DNA from: Liquidambar formosana
Taxonomy: Eukaryota > Streptophyta > Magnoliopsida > Saxifragales > Altingiaceae
DNA: 64,000 nucleotides
NCBI GenBank assembly: GCA_039720395.1
Contig: CM077823.1
Coordinates: 7,554,909-7,618,908 of the forward strand
Direction: 5' to 3'
Both the position numbers and the translations under genes were made by a program. Positions 1 through 12,627 of the stretch are shown one piece after another. Under the pieces are notes generated by a model. It made no database searches and had not been told where the DNA came from. It saw only the letters and a program-made list of their open reading frames with translations. How positions within the stretch are numbered: position 1 is the stretch's first letter; each line of letters begins with the position of its first letter.

Positions 1-203
1 ATACGGTGACTGTTTTAGTTTTGAAAAAGGCTAAGAGGTTGAAGGGGTATGAGTTATACATTCATACGGGAACAAAACTTGAGGCAAAATCAGGTATAGA
101 AACAAGCTTTGATAGCCATGGACAGTTTGTTGTTGTAGAGATCTCAGGGCCATCACTGCTTATTGGAGAGGAGTTCAAGTTGGAGCTGAAACTTAGCAGC
201 TAG
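1..203 (+). CDS. 3' end of an upstream alpha-glucosidase (GH31) copy, partial
   Basis: The reading frame (from about base 3 to the stop at 201-203) encodes the last ~65 residues of a protein closely matching the C-terminus of the intact alpha-glucosidase that ends at 17547. Both share the [22 protein letters not shown] stretch, the HGQFV(V/I)VEISG block and the [10 protein letters not shown] ending. The homology continues into the 3' untranslated region, for example the AGCAATCTGTTG motif near 278 and again near 17641. This is therefore the end of a tandem paralogue lying mostly to the left of the window. The visible part is open, so nothing suggests a pseudogene, but catalytic exons cannot be judged. 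Confidence 0.85.
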   Translation, partial: TVTVLVLKKAKRLKGYELYIHTGTKLEAKSGIETSFDSHGQFVVVEISGPSLLIGEEFKLELKLSS

Positions 204-455
204 TGAAATATTTCGACGACAATTAAAACTAGAAGTAGGTAAGCATTGTTGATGTCTCAAGGCTCACTGCTTATTTCAGCAATCTGTTGGTGTCCTTTTT
301 TTTTTCTTTTTTTAAATTTAATATTTTTAATTTAGATATGATTTCTTGAAATTACCTTAATTGGAATAAGGCATGTTTAATTTTTGATGAACATATTTTG
401 GAGACATGCAAACTGGTCCCAGGATTTACATTTTACCATAAATGGATGAAATTTT
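204..455 (+). other. 3' flank of the upstream alpha-glucosidase copy
   Basis: AT-rich sequence that retains patchy similarity to the 3' flanks of the other two copies (17548-17800 and 23330-23600), so the duplication unit includes the untranslated region. No gene is seen. Confidence 0.6.
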
Positions 456-772
456 AGAACTTTGAATCTCTTACCACTGAGGGTGGTAGCCTAGTGGTGA
501 AGGCTTTGGCTTTAGGTGGTCACGGGTTCGAGGCGTGGCAGTGCCCCCTTTGAACCCCCTTCCATTTTGGCCAGTTGTGCACCCACTAGATCTTTGGTGG
601 GGCTAAGGTGACGGGCTCGCCCTTTGGGCAGTAAGCTATGGCTCAAACCGAACATTCCTCAGCGGGTAGAGGCTCCTATGGTAACGCTCAAGGGTGGATT
701 GTTATTGTTGGTCACCCCCCTCTGCCATGTTTTTCTTAGCAAAAAAAAAAAAAAAGAACTTTGAATCTCTTA
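456..772 (+). mobile_element. tRNA-derived SINE with 18-bp target-site duplication
   Basis: A ~280-bp body (474-754) has a pol III A box (TAGCCTAGTGG, 487-497) and B box (GGTTCGAGGC, 525-534) at tRNA-like spacing, and ends in an A tract (741-755). It is bounded by a perfect 18-bp direct repeat, AGAACTTTGAATCTCTTA, at 456-473 and 755-772. Promoter boxes, A tail and long duplication together are diagnostic of a SINE inserted by LINE machinery. The identical duplication indicates a fairly young insertion. It sits ~250 bp downstream of the upstream alpha-glucosidase stop codon. Confidence 0.93.
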
Positions 773-1199
773 GGAAATAAACTTCTTTGGCTCTGAAGTC
801 TGAACAAAATATATCTTGTAAGTGATTCAATTCAGAGTCTGAATGACTATTGTAAACTTTAGGGTGTCAATAAATTTATTCCCAGAATTTTGTGCAGCAA
901 AGGATGTTCAGATTTGATTCTATTTTCCAGTGGTCTGTTTTGGTCTTAAACTACACTTTTTTGGTAAATAATGATTTTTTTCTCTCACGAGTCACGACTC
1001 GCATCTTTCATTGTATGGATTATGAATCTAGTTTTTAGAATTGTAAGAATCAATCAATTTGGAATCATGCTTTAGGGGCTATGAATGTTTACATACCATC
1101 TGTGCTGTTTTTGGCTACATAATAAATTAAGACCTAAAACTCATTCGATATAAATCATTCTCATTTAGATACTAGTTCTCATCATTGATTGGCACTATC
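773..1199. other. Intergenic, nothing recognised
   Basis: AT-rich sequence without a sustained reading frame or recognisable repeat structure. Confidence 0.5.
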
Positions 1200-1204
1200 A
1201 TTAC

Positions 1205-1834
1205 TATTGGGAAGTCCTACATCCCACATCGATTGAATATCAAGTTTAATATGTCTTCATATACCTGTTTGGACCATCAAACTAATAGCTTAGGATTTTA
1301 GGTTGGAAACTTAACAAGGTATTAGAGCATGTCGTTTTTGGACCCATTTCATTCGTGAGTCTGTCTTTGTCTTTGTTGTTCACATGCTATGAAGCACAGG
1401 CACTTCCCTAGAGGTACTGTATCTATATCAGACACGACACCTCTTTCTTCCCATCTTTTTTCTTCTTTTTTCCTTCTTCCTTCTCCTTTTTGTCTTATAT
1501 TATCAATGAATAACTTCATTAAGATTTCCAAAAACAATTCAAAAGATGCATTTTAAGTGGTGGATATCATGCTACTTGATATTATCTAGTTATATACATA
1601 AAATATATATTTCATTAATAGCATGTCCTCGTTGTGTCGTGTCCTAGATTTGAAGATTTGCTGTGTCAGCGTGTTCGTGTCTTATTGTAATCGTGTCGCG
1701 TGTCGGTGTTCATGCTTCTTAGTTCATGTGAAAGTCTTATATCCCACATCGATTCAATCGAGTTTAACATGTCTTTATATACTTGTTTGAGCCCTCGACC
1801 TAGTAACTTATGCTTTTAGGTTGGAAACTTTACA
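1205..1834 (+). mobile_element. TRIM-type miniature LTR retrotransposon
   Basis: Two ~110-bp direct repeats (1205-1316 and 1727-1834) share the blocks ATCCCACATCGATT, AGTTTAA, ATGTCTT, ATATAC, TTTTAGGTTGGAAACTT and end in CA. Directly after the left copy lies AGGTATTAGAGC (1317-1328), close to the usual initiator-Met tRNA primer site TGGTATCAGAGC. The whole is flanked by a perfect 5-bp duplication ATTAC (1200-1204, 1835-1839). Total length is 630 bp and there is no coding capacity, which fits a terminal-repeat retrotransposon in miniature. The first LTR starts TA instead of TG. Confidence 0.85.
1388..1722. mobile_element. Possible TIR element nested inside the TRIM
   Basis: The TRIM interior starts CTATGAAGCACAGGCAC and ends with an imperfect inverted copy (GTGTTCATGCTTCTTAG), with GTGTC-rich subterminal sequence. 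Flanks TTCACATG and TTCATGTG are similar, as expected of a diverged 8-bp duplication. No transposase is present. Superfamily (hAT or MULE) cannot be decided. Confidence 0.45.
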
Positions 1835-2033
1835 ATTACCACATTACTTCACCTAATCACACTTGAATAAAAAAACTTGGTTTTGTGACATCTGCCTTTA
1901 TTTAGTTGACCAAATATACTTGGACATTTTTAGTCATTCTCCTTGTAGTTCACTGTGAAGGATTGTCTCAGTGCTTTGCTTGGGAATTCTTTCGTCTTTC
2001 AAATCTTTGAGATATGAAAACTAGTTGTTATGA

Positions 2034-2733
2034 GTGTGCTTTGACGAGTGTTTTTTTCGAGCTAAAGGCTTAATTCTAGCTTGGATTCATGAAGGTAGCT
2101 CATTAAGTTCTTCTATTATGAATAATTCAACAATTGATCTTAGAATATTGCATAATTTGAAGGTTAAAGAAATTCCTAGAAAGGCTCCTAAATTTATACA
2201 TGTTTTTGGAATCGTCCTCTATTTTATTAGGTTAAAGTGAATACTAATGGGGTTGCCAAAGGCAATCTTGGACTATCAACTAGTGGAGGTGTTTTTCGCA
2301 ATCATTGAGGCTTTATAAAAGGGGGTTTTTTTTTATTTTTTTATTGGCTATTAGCTTGGGAGTTCAGTCGGCTTTCTATGCTAAATTTATGAGTGTGATG
2401 ATTGTAGTTATTTATGCTTGGGAGAAGGGTTAGCTTAATTTATGGATTGAATGTGATTCTTTTGCAGTCATTTCATGCCTTCGTAATCAAATTAATTGTT
2501 CTCTCCTCCCTAGTCTTTAAGTATTCAATGGAGGAGCTGTTAGTATCTGCTTCAGATGATATATGTTCGTTTTTCTCATTCTTTTTGGGAAGTCAATTTT
2601 GTTGCAGATAAGATTGCCAATATTGCTTTTAGTTATCCTCATCTTACTTGGTGGTCTTCTGATCTTGGTCTTGTTGCTTTAGAGCTTGCTAGGGATATGA
2701 GTGGCATTCCTTTTTATAGATTTGTAGTGTAAT
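2034..2733 (+). pseudogene. LINE RNase H-domain fragment
   Basis: Broken frames read IMNNSTIDLRILHNLKVK, then NTNGVAKGNLGLSTSGGVF, then a segment with ECDSFAVISCL and finally NFVADKIANIA. This is the order of the RNase H-like (RVT_3) domain found at the end of plant LINE polyproteins and of related cellular genes. Several stops and frame changes separate the blocks. The same family is found reversed at 7054-7610, where the matching stretch reads [17 protein letters not shown]. Dead fragment; no endonuclease or reverse transcriptase part is seen. Confidence 0.7.
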
Positions 2734-2984
2734 GTTTTTTAGGTTCTTGTGAGCTGAATTGTGACATTTATAAGTCACCAAGATAAGATTTCTTGCTTGT
2801 TTCGTTATCTTCATTCTTAGTATTTTAATTTTCTTCATTTTTTAATAAAACATAGAACTGATAGCACATGATTGGGAGGTCTTAGGGTGCTAACCTGGTT
2901 GGGATGCTAAGTTCCTCTATGATGGTTAGGTTATGTTATGAGGGAATGAGGGAGGGAATGAAATGATGATTCAATTAGTCCAAA

Positions 2985-3165
2985 AAAGGGTGATTGTTTG
3001 GTAACCCAAGGGAATGGAATGACCATTTTTTTGTGGGGGTCACCATTTCTTCCCAAACCAAGAGGAATGGTCATTCCCACTCTTTAAGGAATAAAATCAT
3101 TAAAAATGGGCCATACCTAATCTTTACCAATCAATTCCCATCCCTTACCAAACATTGGAATTCCA
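2985..3165. mobile_element. Possible MITE in the alpha-glucosidase promoter
   Basis: The left part reads TGTTTGGTAACCCAAGGGAA. The right part carries an imperfect inverted copy (TTCCCATCCCTTACCAAACA). Between them ATGGAATGACCATT and AATGGTCATTCC form an inner inverted repeat. Small foldback elements with TGTTTGG ends are common in plant promoters. Target duplication not resolved. Confidence 0.45.
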
Positions 3166-3532
3166 TATACAAATATTTTATATATAAATCATTTAATCTT
3201 CCCTTCGGTGTTCTTCCTTTCTTCTCAATCTCTTTTGAAGGAGTAGAGGACCCACGTGGATTATGCATTAGTGCGAGGGCCATCCTTGTGAAAGAACAGG
3301 AAAAAGGGCGGGATGGGGGGCATGGCAATGCCCATTTTATGTTAATCGTGGCAGTTAACAGATTTGATGAAGACGAGTGGCACACTTTCCCATTCTAATA
3401 GGATGCTGCGTCTTCTTCTTCGTGACAGACTTTCTTAACTAAATTATTGTACATTTTTTTATTGCAATGGAGAAAAGTGTGGGTGGCATAAAAAATGCAC
3501 CCATCTTGTTGTTTAGCATTGGAGATAAAGAC

Positions 3533-3538
3533 TATAAA
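3533..3538 (+). promoter_or_regulatory. Probable TATA box of the intact alpha-glucosidase
   Basis: TATAAA lies 45 bp upstream of the start codon at 3583, which would leave a very short leader. The surrounding ~250 bp is conserved upstream of the broken third copy (20116-20325), where TATATAAG occupies the equivalent place, supporting a promoter role. Confidence 0.55.
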
Positions 3539-3582
3539 TTTTGCAAGGATAACTCTTTTATTTTTCTCGTGTCTCAGAAATA

Positions 3583-6500
3583 ATGGAGGGGGAGGGACAA
3601 AGACCAAAACCATCTCATTCTTTGCTTCCTAATCTTCATTATAAACATCTCATTTTTGTTGTCATCTTTGTTTCATTTTTGATTCCACTGTCGTGTGGGA
3701 AAAAAGAACAAGTTGGGTATGGCTATACAATTAGATATGTTGGTGTGAGTGAGTATGGGAAGTTGATGACTGCTGATCTCCAACTCATTAAGACTTCCTC
3801 AATTTATGGTCCTGACATTCGGAACCTCATCCTTAGTGCCAGGTAATTTTATTTTGACTGCTGGTAAGCCGGTTGGTTGTTTTTTGAATGCCCAATTGTG
3901 AAGAGCCACTTGGACAAGAAAAATTAGCACAGTGATCCTGAATTTTCAACTTAATTTGTTGATGCTTTGTAAGTGTGAAAACTCCCTTTTCTATTTTTTA
4001 TTTATTTATTTATTATTATTATTATTATTTTTGAAATAAAGTATGATTGAAATAAGAGTATTGCTATATAGGCCGAATGTGCCAGGCCAAACCGTTAGCC
4101 AAATTCCTATATATTATGAAGTAAATATCCTATTTCGAATTGCACCGTTAAACCAATGCTATATATCTCACTCTTATAATTTGACCAAAATGTCTGCTTA
4201 ATTGTTTCAACCCACAATAATTTCAATTTTTTTAAAAATAAAAAAAATCATAACTCTCAAACTTACATGTTCATTAACTATAACTTACATATTTTGAAAT
4301 TACACATGGACTCTTTTGAAACAAGATCCATCATGAATACAAAATTTTGTAAAAAAAAACTTTCAAGTTAATTTAAAAAAGAAACAATTTGATTTTTAAA
4401 TATCAAGTAACGTTTAATTTAATTTAACATGAATTTTACTTCCAAACTGAAATGAAATTCAAGTTAAATTATAAAAATCAAGTGAATATTCTTGAAATCT
4501 GAAAAATTTCAAGTTAAGATATAAATTTTAAGTTTTTTAAACTTGAATTTATGCAACCAAAAAAAAAAGAGAAAGAAAAGCAGCCCAAATTTGGCCCAAC
4601 CGAGCCTCGTCTCTTGTTGCCAATCATGATTTAACCTTTGGTAGGCATGGGAAATCTTGAAACCTCCGTGGAGAAAGAGAGAGAGAGAGCAAGAGAGAGG
4701 ACTAGCTTCCGTGAGGATCTTGCTTCGTCGATAATGGTAGCTCTTAGGTGGGTTTTGCTATTGTAGATCAGTAAAGAGCACGACCTCTGATGATTTTGCA
4801 ATGTGCTCCATCAGTCACTCAATGGAACTTTACTGACACAAAGGTAGAAAGGAAATTTCGCTCTTCAACGATGAGCTCTTAAGAGGTCGATGGGTGCCAT
4901 TGATGATATGAGAGAGAGAGAGATTTGGATTTGCTTGAAGATGTAAGGTTTAGAGAGAGAGAATGCATGACTAAGAGAGGGATAGAGAGAGAGTGTGAAG
5001 ATAAAGTATAACGAGAAAAGCTTCTTCAAAAATCTTCTTGATGGACGTGCAAAGAGATAAGGGCATTTTTGTAAATTAATTAGTGATCAACTCATGAGAG
5101 TTGGCCTATATAGTATCTATACTACTATATTAAGCCAATTGCCTTTGTGGTTGGATTGCACCTGAAAATACTAAAATACCCTTATAAGTTAATAAAGTTA
5201 AAAGACAATTTGGTAATTTTACTAACTTTGAAAAACCTACTATAACCTGTTCTCTTTAAATCTCTCCTATACACACATGCGGTTTAAAAACTTTAAAACC
5301 GACATAGCAGTTACACTAGTAGAGTAGAAATTTGAAAAGATGTATTGCACACGCATCACGTGTACTCGATTACTAGTTTTCCTTATAATAACTCATTTGA
5401 GGATTACATAATGCTACTAAGCCAATTGAATTCATATTTATAATTGTTTTAGGCATTAAATTTGATGAAATTAGATTCTAAAAAATTTGATGAAAGTTTA
5501 ATAAAAATAAACAATAAATTTTGTAGTGGAGGGGCAAAAGGACCAAATTTAATAATTCAATGAGTTATTTGTTGGCTTTTAAAATTTTGAAGAGTTCTAA
5601 CAAAAAAAAAAAAAAATACAAAATAATCTTAATAATTTACCCTTTATATTTTTATTTAAAAAATAATTTCAAGATATTTGAAAAAATAAAAATAATAAAA
5701 AAAACCGCCAGACTTGAAGGCACAGTGAAGTTGATTGGAACTTCTGATCCGGTTATTTATTTTATTTTTGAAAACAAATGTTAATCCCTCGTACATATAT
5801 TTGTTACGCCCTGCCACAGCTTGGAGACAAACGATCGTTTCAGAATTCGCATCACAGATTCCTACCGCCCAAGATGGGAAATTCCCCAAGAAATCATTCC
5901 CCGCAAAACCCACTTCCCCAACCGCTCTCCACCGGAGAACTACCAGCCCCCGCTGGAAGACCACTTCCTCTCCTCCCCCAATTCCGACCTCATCTTTACT
6001 CTCCGCAACACCACCCCCTTCGGCTTCTCTGTCGCCCGCCGCTCCTCCGGCGACGTTCTCTTCGACGCCTCGCCAGATCCGTCTGATTCCGGCACATTTC
6101 TAGTCTTCAAGGACCAGTACATCCAGCTTTCTTCATCCCTCCCCGTGCACAGGTCCTCTCTATATGGCCTAGGTGAGCACACCAAGAAGAACTTTAAACT
6201 GGAGCATAACCAGACACTGACATTGTGGAATGCTGACATCTTGAGCGCCTATCCCGACGTGAATCTTTATGGGTCCCACCCATTCTACATTGACGTCAGA
6301 TCGCCGGATTCTGACGCCAGAGTCCCGGCGGGGACTACTCATGGGGTTTTGTTGCTTAACAGTAATGGAATGGATGTCATATATAGTGGTGATAGAATAA
6401 CTTACAAGGTCATAGGAGGGGTTCTGGATTTATACTTTTTCGCCGGGCCGTCGCCGGAATTGGTCATACAGCAGTATACTGAGCTCATTGGTAGGCCCAC

Positions 6501-9500
6501 CCCAATGCCGTACTGGTCTTTTGGTAAGTAGAATGCTTTATTTTTTTATTTATTTAAAATTTTTAATTTTTCATATGAGTATAGTTGTTAGTACTTAATA
6601 AACTTAGCTCATGTTAGCAAAAGAACCGAGAAAACTGGAATTTAATTGAAAATATTAGGAACTGCTAGGTTGGACAGTGAGTCTTGTCAAACATGCCGAA
6701 AGGCTAGGGTAGCACTTGGTCTAGTATTCTTACTTGTCCTTTTGTGCAACACAGAAAACTGCCCAGGTGTTCTTTTGGACACTTAACCTAGTTTCGACCA
6801 TGAAAACACAGTTAGGACCTGGGTTTCAATGTCTCTATGGTTTCAACCACACTTTCATTTCTATATTTGCATATTGATATCCAATTATTAATTGTGTATG
6901 TATTGCTTGCATTGGGCCTGATTTGGATTTTATGTTGGTTCATAATATATTTATATTTATTTTACTCTTAATGATGCTTTGAGTGAAAGGTTCTTGAATT
7001 GAGATGATGCAAAAGGTTTTCATTTTGAAGGTCTTGCTAATATATCAAGCAAATCAAAGTTTGGTTTTCTTAATTCTGAAACATTTTTTTATAGTATATA
7101 TTGAAATTCCAATAATACTAATACTCTGACCTACAACTGCCATCAACTCAACGACAAATGCAGACTGAACACCAAGAGTAGAGCAGTAAACCCGTTTCAC
7201 AAAACCTCTACAATTCCTAAAGACACCACTAGCAGCTGCAGGACCCGGATTCCCTTTAGCTAGGCCATTAGTATTCCATTTAAGCCATGAAGGTGAAGAA
7301 GGATCCCAGTTCTTAACTAGGATAATGGAAGGAGCCTTTCTACGAATCCCCGCAACTCCAAAAGAATGCAAAACAAGAAGATCAGCCAAAGAATTATTTA
7401 TAATACCCCCACTGACTTTGCCAATAACATGAAGCATAGAAATGATATGGAGACAACACCTTTTAAGATTAGGCTTCTTACTCTCAAACCTAACCATATT
7501 TCGAGTGTACCAAATTCCATCGAATTTGCTTCAAGTGAATCTACTCCCATGAACTTGCAAGTCCAATCTCCGTCGTAATGGATTCGGCAAACACTGGCCT
7601 CACACAATCAAAGACGTGTTGTAGTTGGGTTGTGGTTTTTAGGTACTCTAGAGCATCAACAAGTAAAATCTCTCACAAAGGTTGTCTATGGAATGATAGA
7701 AAGCTCTCACAATAATGGAGGTTATTAAGGTAGGCTCTCTCAAGGGTTGATGCTCAATATAAGACCTATATAGGCTCCCTAGCAAACCCCATGAATTAGG
7801 TGAAGAGTTCAATCAAAAAGGAATTTTATTTGAAATAGGAAAGTTTTGTTGTAGCAAAGTGAACCCCAATCGATTGAAGATGGGGTCCCAATCAATTGGA
7901 ATTAAACAGAATCTAAACAGACTTTCATAGCAAGTCCTACTCGATTAAACATAGTCAGAAGCTAACAGCACTTTCTAGGCCACTTCCAATCGATTGAAGT
8001 TGTCTAGAAATCAATGTTAATCACCATATGAATCTCTCATCAATTTTTAACCAAACCTAAGGTATTGTGAAGTCCATAGCTATCCACCGAAGGTCATTTT
8101 GATCCCTACGTTGCTTACTTTGCCTAATGTTTGAAATAAGCTCGCCAATGCGGCTTCACTTGAACAAACTTCGAGCTCCTCATCTTCAAATGATCATAGC
8201 AACTTCCCATAGACTCATGGATTCAAGACTTGACACATGAACCAATTTGACACGGAATTTGCCAACATAGACATGTGGTCTTTACATATATAATTCTTGA
8301 CTTGGGAGGACTTGAGATAGCACCAACATAAGGAATTTTAGGGACAGTTTCATTCCTTCAATTCCATAATTGTTATTCTGCACCCACCTAGAAGAAATGG
8401 GTTTGGGTTATGCACCCACCTAAGAGCATATGCCCAAATACAAGGGGAGTCCCTCAAGCTTAATATTTCTATTCTCTAGTCCGCTTCAACTTGAGGTTGA
8501 CACCCTCCGGGACTCTTGCTGATGCACATCTTTGACCAAACTAATTAGAATTGGCTTTTTACCATTCCGTGTTTGCTTCCACAGGTTTGTTTTGAATTTT
8601 CAAATTGGAGTTTAGAATTATATAGATGTAATGCTTTGTTTGTGTTTGATTGGGAAAATAAAATTGTTCCTTATCTATATATAGCATTATTTATTTTTAG
8701 TGATGCTTTGGTTAAGCAGTTCTTAAATCACTAGTTTGTTCTTATAAGATGATCCAAATTGTTAAGAAAATATAACTATTACTTGACAATTGTTGTGGCA
8801 TGGTAGTTTGTTGTTAAATATCTATGATTGCTTTGAAGACACTAAAAAATGTGGAAGCTAGAGGCTTGCATGTGCCACCACGTCTGGTAGCTCTCAAAAT
8901 TGAAGATGAAGATGGTCATTTACATCTGAATTAATAATTATTTTAAATTTTTACTTGTCCTTAAAATTTTTATATACATATATCTATATATAGCTTTGAT
9001 CATGTGCGGGATATCACATACGATCATGGCAGTCCGTGGACGACACGTGCCCGTATGTGACATTTTACGCGCGGGCGCTTGTCGCCCACGGACGGTCGTG
9101 CGGATAGTTCGGATATCTAACATAAGAACAACCCTATATGTGTATATATATAGGTCAATTGATTGGATTTAAATTGAATTCTAGCAATAGAATTCAACTG
9201 ATGGTTGGCTTCATTGGAGGATTCATTAGGAGCCAATATAAGATATAAAAAAATTGCTAAGATGGCTGGTTTTCATTGGAGGTACTCATACTCTCCCTAT
9301 GGCAGAGCTGCCTTAGTTGATTAGTATGATTGTCAGTTCCTCGATATCCCTTCCTTGAAGGAGAGCCCTAGTGGCAATGATAAAAAATCTTTAAGGAAAA
9401 AGGAACTCGAACTTCTACGTTATCCATTACTGTAAGGTTGCAAAGATGGAATTCTTATTAATCACAAAAACAAGATTACAAGGTATACAAGCTTAACTTA

Positions 9501-9564
9501 ACCCTAATACAACTAAAAGACTAAACAACACTTAATAAATAATAATATACACATCTCATATGCG

Positions 9565-9600
<36 letters not shown>

Positions 9601-12579
9601 AACACCTTGAACTCAGGTTGTAAACCCAAAAAGCATCAAGATTTTGTTAAGAAGAAAATGGAACCAAGCGAAAGTATGAGTTTTTGTGAAGAAATCAACA
9701 ATTTTCAACGAAAAAGATACAAAAATTAGATGGTGCGCACGAAATAACAATCAATCTTTATGTGTTTTGTGTGTTCATGAAAGACTGAATGGTGAGCAAT
9801 CTAAATAGCACTTTTGTCATCACAATAGAGTGGAGTCAGAGACGTCCAAATCAGATAACAACCAACGAAGCCAAACAACTTTAAAAGTAGCTCGAGCCAT
9901 AGCACAATACTCAGCCTCAGCCGTAGAACAAGCAACAATTGACTTTTTCTTGATTTTCAAGGAAATGAGAGAGTCCCCAAGGAAAATGCAAAAACTGGTA
10001 GTGGACTTGTGTCAGTAACATCACCAGCCCAATTAGCATTAGCATAAGCTCTAAGAGTCATGGACAAGGTAGATGACAGTAGTGAACTTTGAAAAATGGT
10101 AGTGCGAACATAATGCAAGATGCGAGACAATGCAGCCCAATGAGTAGTATAAGACTTGGAAACAACTCCCAAGTACGAGTCTTATATCTTATAGTGTGGA
10201 AACAACTCCCAAGTTAGGTAGTTGGTCAAGTAAAGGCTGACCAAGCCAATGATTCTTACAAATCTATATCTTATAGCTAAGGAAACTCACTTCAGAAGAT
10301 AGACAAAAAATGAGAGAAGAGAAGAAGAGATTAGGTAGTTTCAATGATATGTCTGTGTTTCCTTTTGGCAACACCATTCTGAGTGGGAGTACTAGTACAA
10401 GAAGACTGGTGAATGGTACCAAAAGAACTCAAAAACTCAGTGAATCCTGTTAGAGAATACTCACTGCCCAAGTCATAACGAAGAATTTTGATGGTAGTAG
10501 AGAAGTGAGTTTGAACCGTGGGATGAAAGTCCCGATAAATGCGATAAATATCTAACTTACGTAACGTGAGAAACAACCAGCATAAGTGACTAGCCATCAA
10601 TGAAACACCTTTAGTGGCAATAGGGGAGGGACCCCAAACATTAGTATGCACAATAGAGAAAGGGGAGTAGAAACAAAAGTATATTTATTAAAAAGAAAAA
10701 CTGACATCTTAACAAGTTTACACCCACTACATTTTTAATATCACTTAATGTAACTTTACCTATATGATGAGAAAAAACAAGACTTTTTAAATGATCACTC
10801 GACAAATGACCTAATCTAGAATGACAGAGATAAATCAATGAAGGACTTTGATCTAAACGAAAAGACGATAGAGCTGATGAAGTCTTCCTCACATGTATCT
10901 GCAAATACTCTAGAGTATTTAAGTTACCAACTCTACGCCTGTTCCTAATTTGCTTCTTAGATGTCTTATCCTAAAATAATACAAGTAGAAGAGGAAAACA
11001 AAACATCAAACCTAGCATCACAAAGTTGATTAATAGACAATAAACTAAGAGATAATTATGGAACATAAAATACATTGGGTATAGATAAAAAAGAAGCAGC
11101 AGAGTGGAGGACTGAACCAATGGATTCAACTTGCATGGGAGAACCATTAGCCATGACAATAGGAATAGGTAATGAAGGCAAAACACAATCAAAGATTGTA
11201 AGGTATAACCGTATAAGGTGATGCATTGCTAGATGTAGGTGTTGCAAGTGCTGCTCGAAAACAAACTAAGGACTGAGAAGGTGACCATGGTGCAGACTGG
11301 GAGGGGGAGCGCCTGTGCTATGCTACAAGTTTGGGACATGCATGCTTCCAATGCCCTTTCGGATGATAGAAACTACATATGTTCATACGATGGGGTTAGA
11401 GCTTCCCAGTAAAAGTTGAGTGAGATGGGATTAAGGAGTTGGAAGTAGTGCAAGTTATGTAGGAGATGCCACCAAGTACAAAGTAAGAGTGTGGTACCGC
11501 ATGAGATAACTTAAAGTGAGTTTCTTGGCTGCATCCACCTTAGGTAACAAAACCTGATGAAGACTAGCTCCATGAGAAACTGTATAAGTCGCTGCCTCTC
11601 TCTATAATTGATATAACAATCCAATAAATGCAATTTAACGGGTTTCACCATTACTAACTAATCCCAATAGCTGGTTATTTCAGTATAGAATTCTTGGACA
11701 GCTTATCCTTGTGTAAAGCAGCTTGAATAGACATCTCTAACTCATATTGTTTCACAAAATTCGACTCTAGATAAATTCCCTGCAAATAGTTTTAAACTTT
11801 TTTGGTCGTGTCATATTTAGAGAAATCCTGACCAATGCTTGGCTCCACAGAGTTGTGTAACCAAGTGAGAACCTTTGCATTCTCCATTTCCCACTTTGCC
11901 ATTGCTTAGACAAAACCATCAACCTTAGGATCAGAGGGTCGAATTTTTGTCTCGGTAATATGACCCCAACGACTTTTACCAACCAAAATATTTTTTCATA
12001 ACATTAGACCAGTACGAGTAATTATCACTAGTCAAGAGAATACTAATGGTTTGCATTTTATCCTCTGCCATAATGAGTTGTGGTAACAATTAATACAGAC
12101 AATGAAAGATGTAATATAGGTGGCTTACACTGCTGACGAAAAAAGAAGAGAGAAGAATGAGGCTAGGGTCGATGGTGGGGTGTGATGTGCTTAAGTGTGA
12201 GAAGAGAGGGATGGTGCAATGACCTTTGGGCTTGTGGTTCAACAATGGTAGAACCTTCTCTGATAATTGACAGAGGCAAAAGAGAAGCAAACGTTGGTAT
12301 CGACTGGATGTTAGGGCTCAAATTAGTGAGTCGACAATTGTAGTGGGTGGACTAGGTATGGTGTTGGCTTGAATGGGTGAATTGACTAGGTCTGGTATCA
12401 TAACTGGTGCAATGATGGTGGAGATGACTTAGGGTATTGTGATCGAGTCTAGGGTTGGACGGAGGTATGTGACAGAGGCTAGGGTTGGCTCGATTGATGT
12501 TGATGATGGCTTAGGGAGTTGCAAACTTAGAGCAACTGCTTGGACACGAGTCCATTCTAGTAGACAAAACGAGGAAGAG

Positions 12580-12627
<48 letters not shown>

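Noticed and set aside
482..545. tRNA gene
   Set aside because: A and B boxes are present but no tRNA cloverleaf or anticodon arm is evident. The A tail and target duplication show a SINE head.
7366..7578. Open frame on the plus strand in intron 2
   Set aside because: It is antisense to the LINE RNase H fragment and has no domain of its own.
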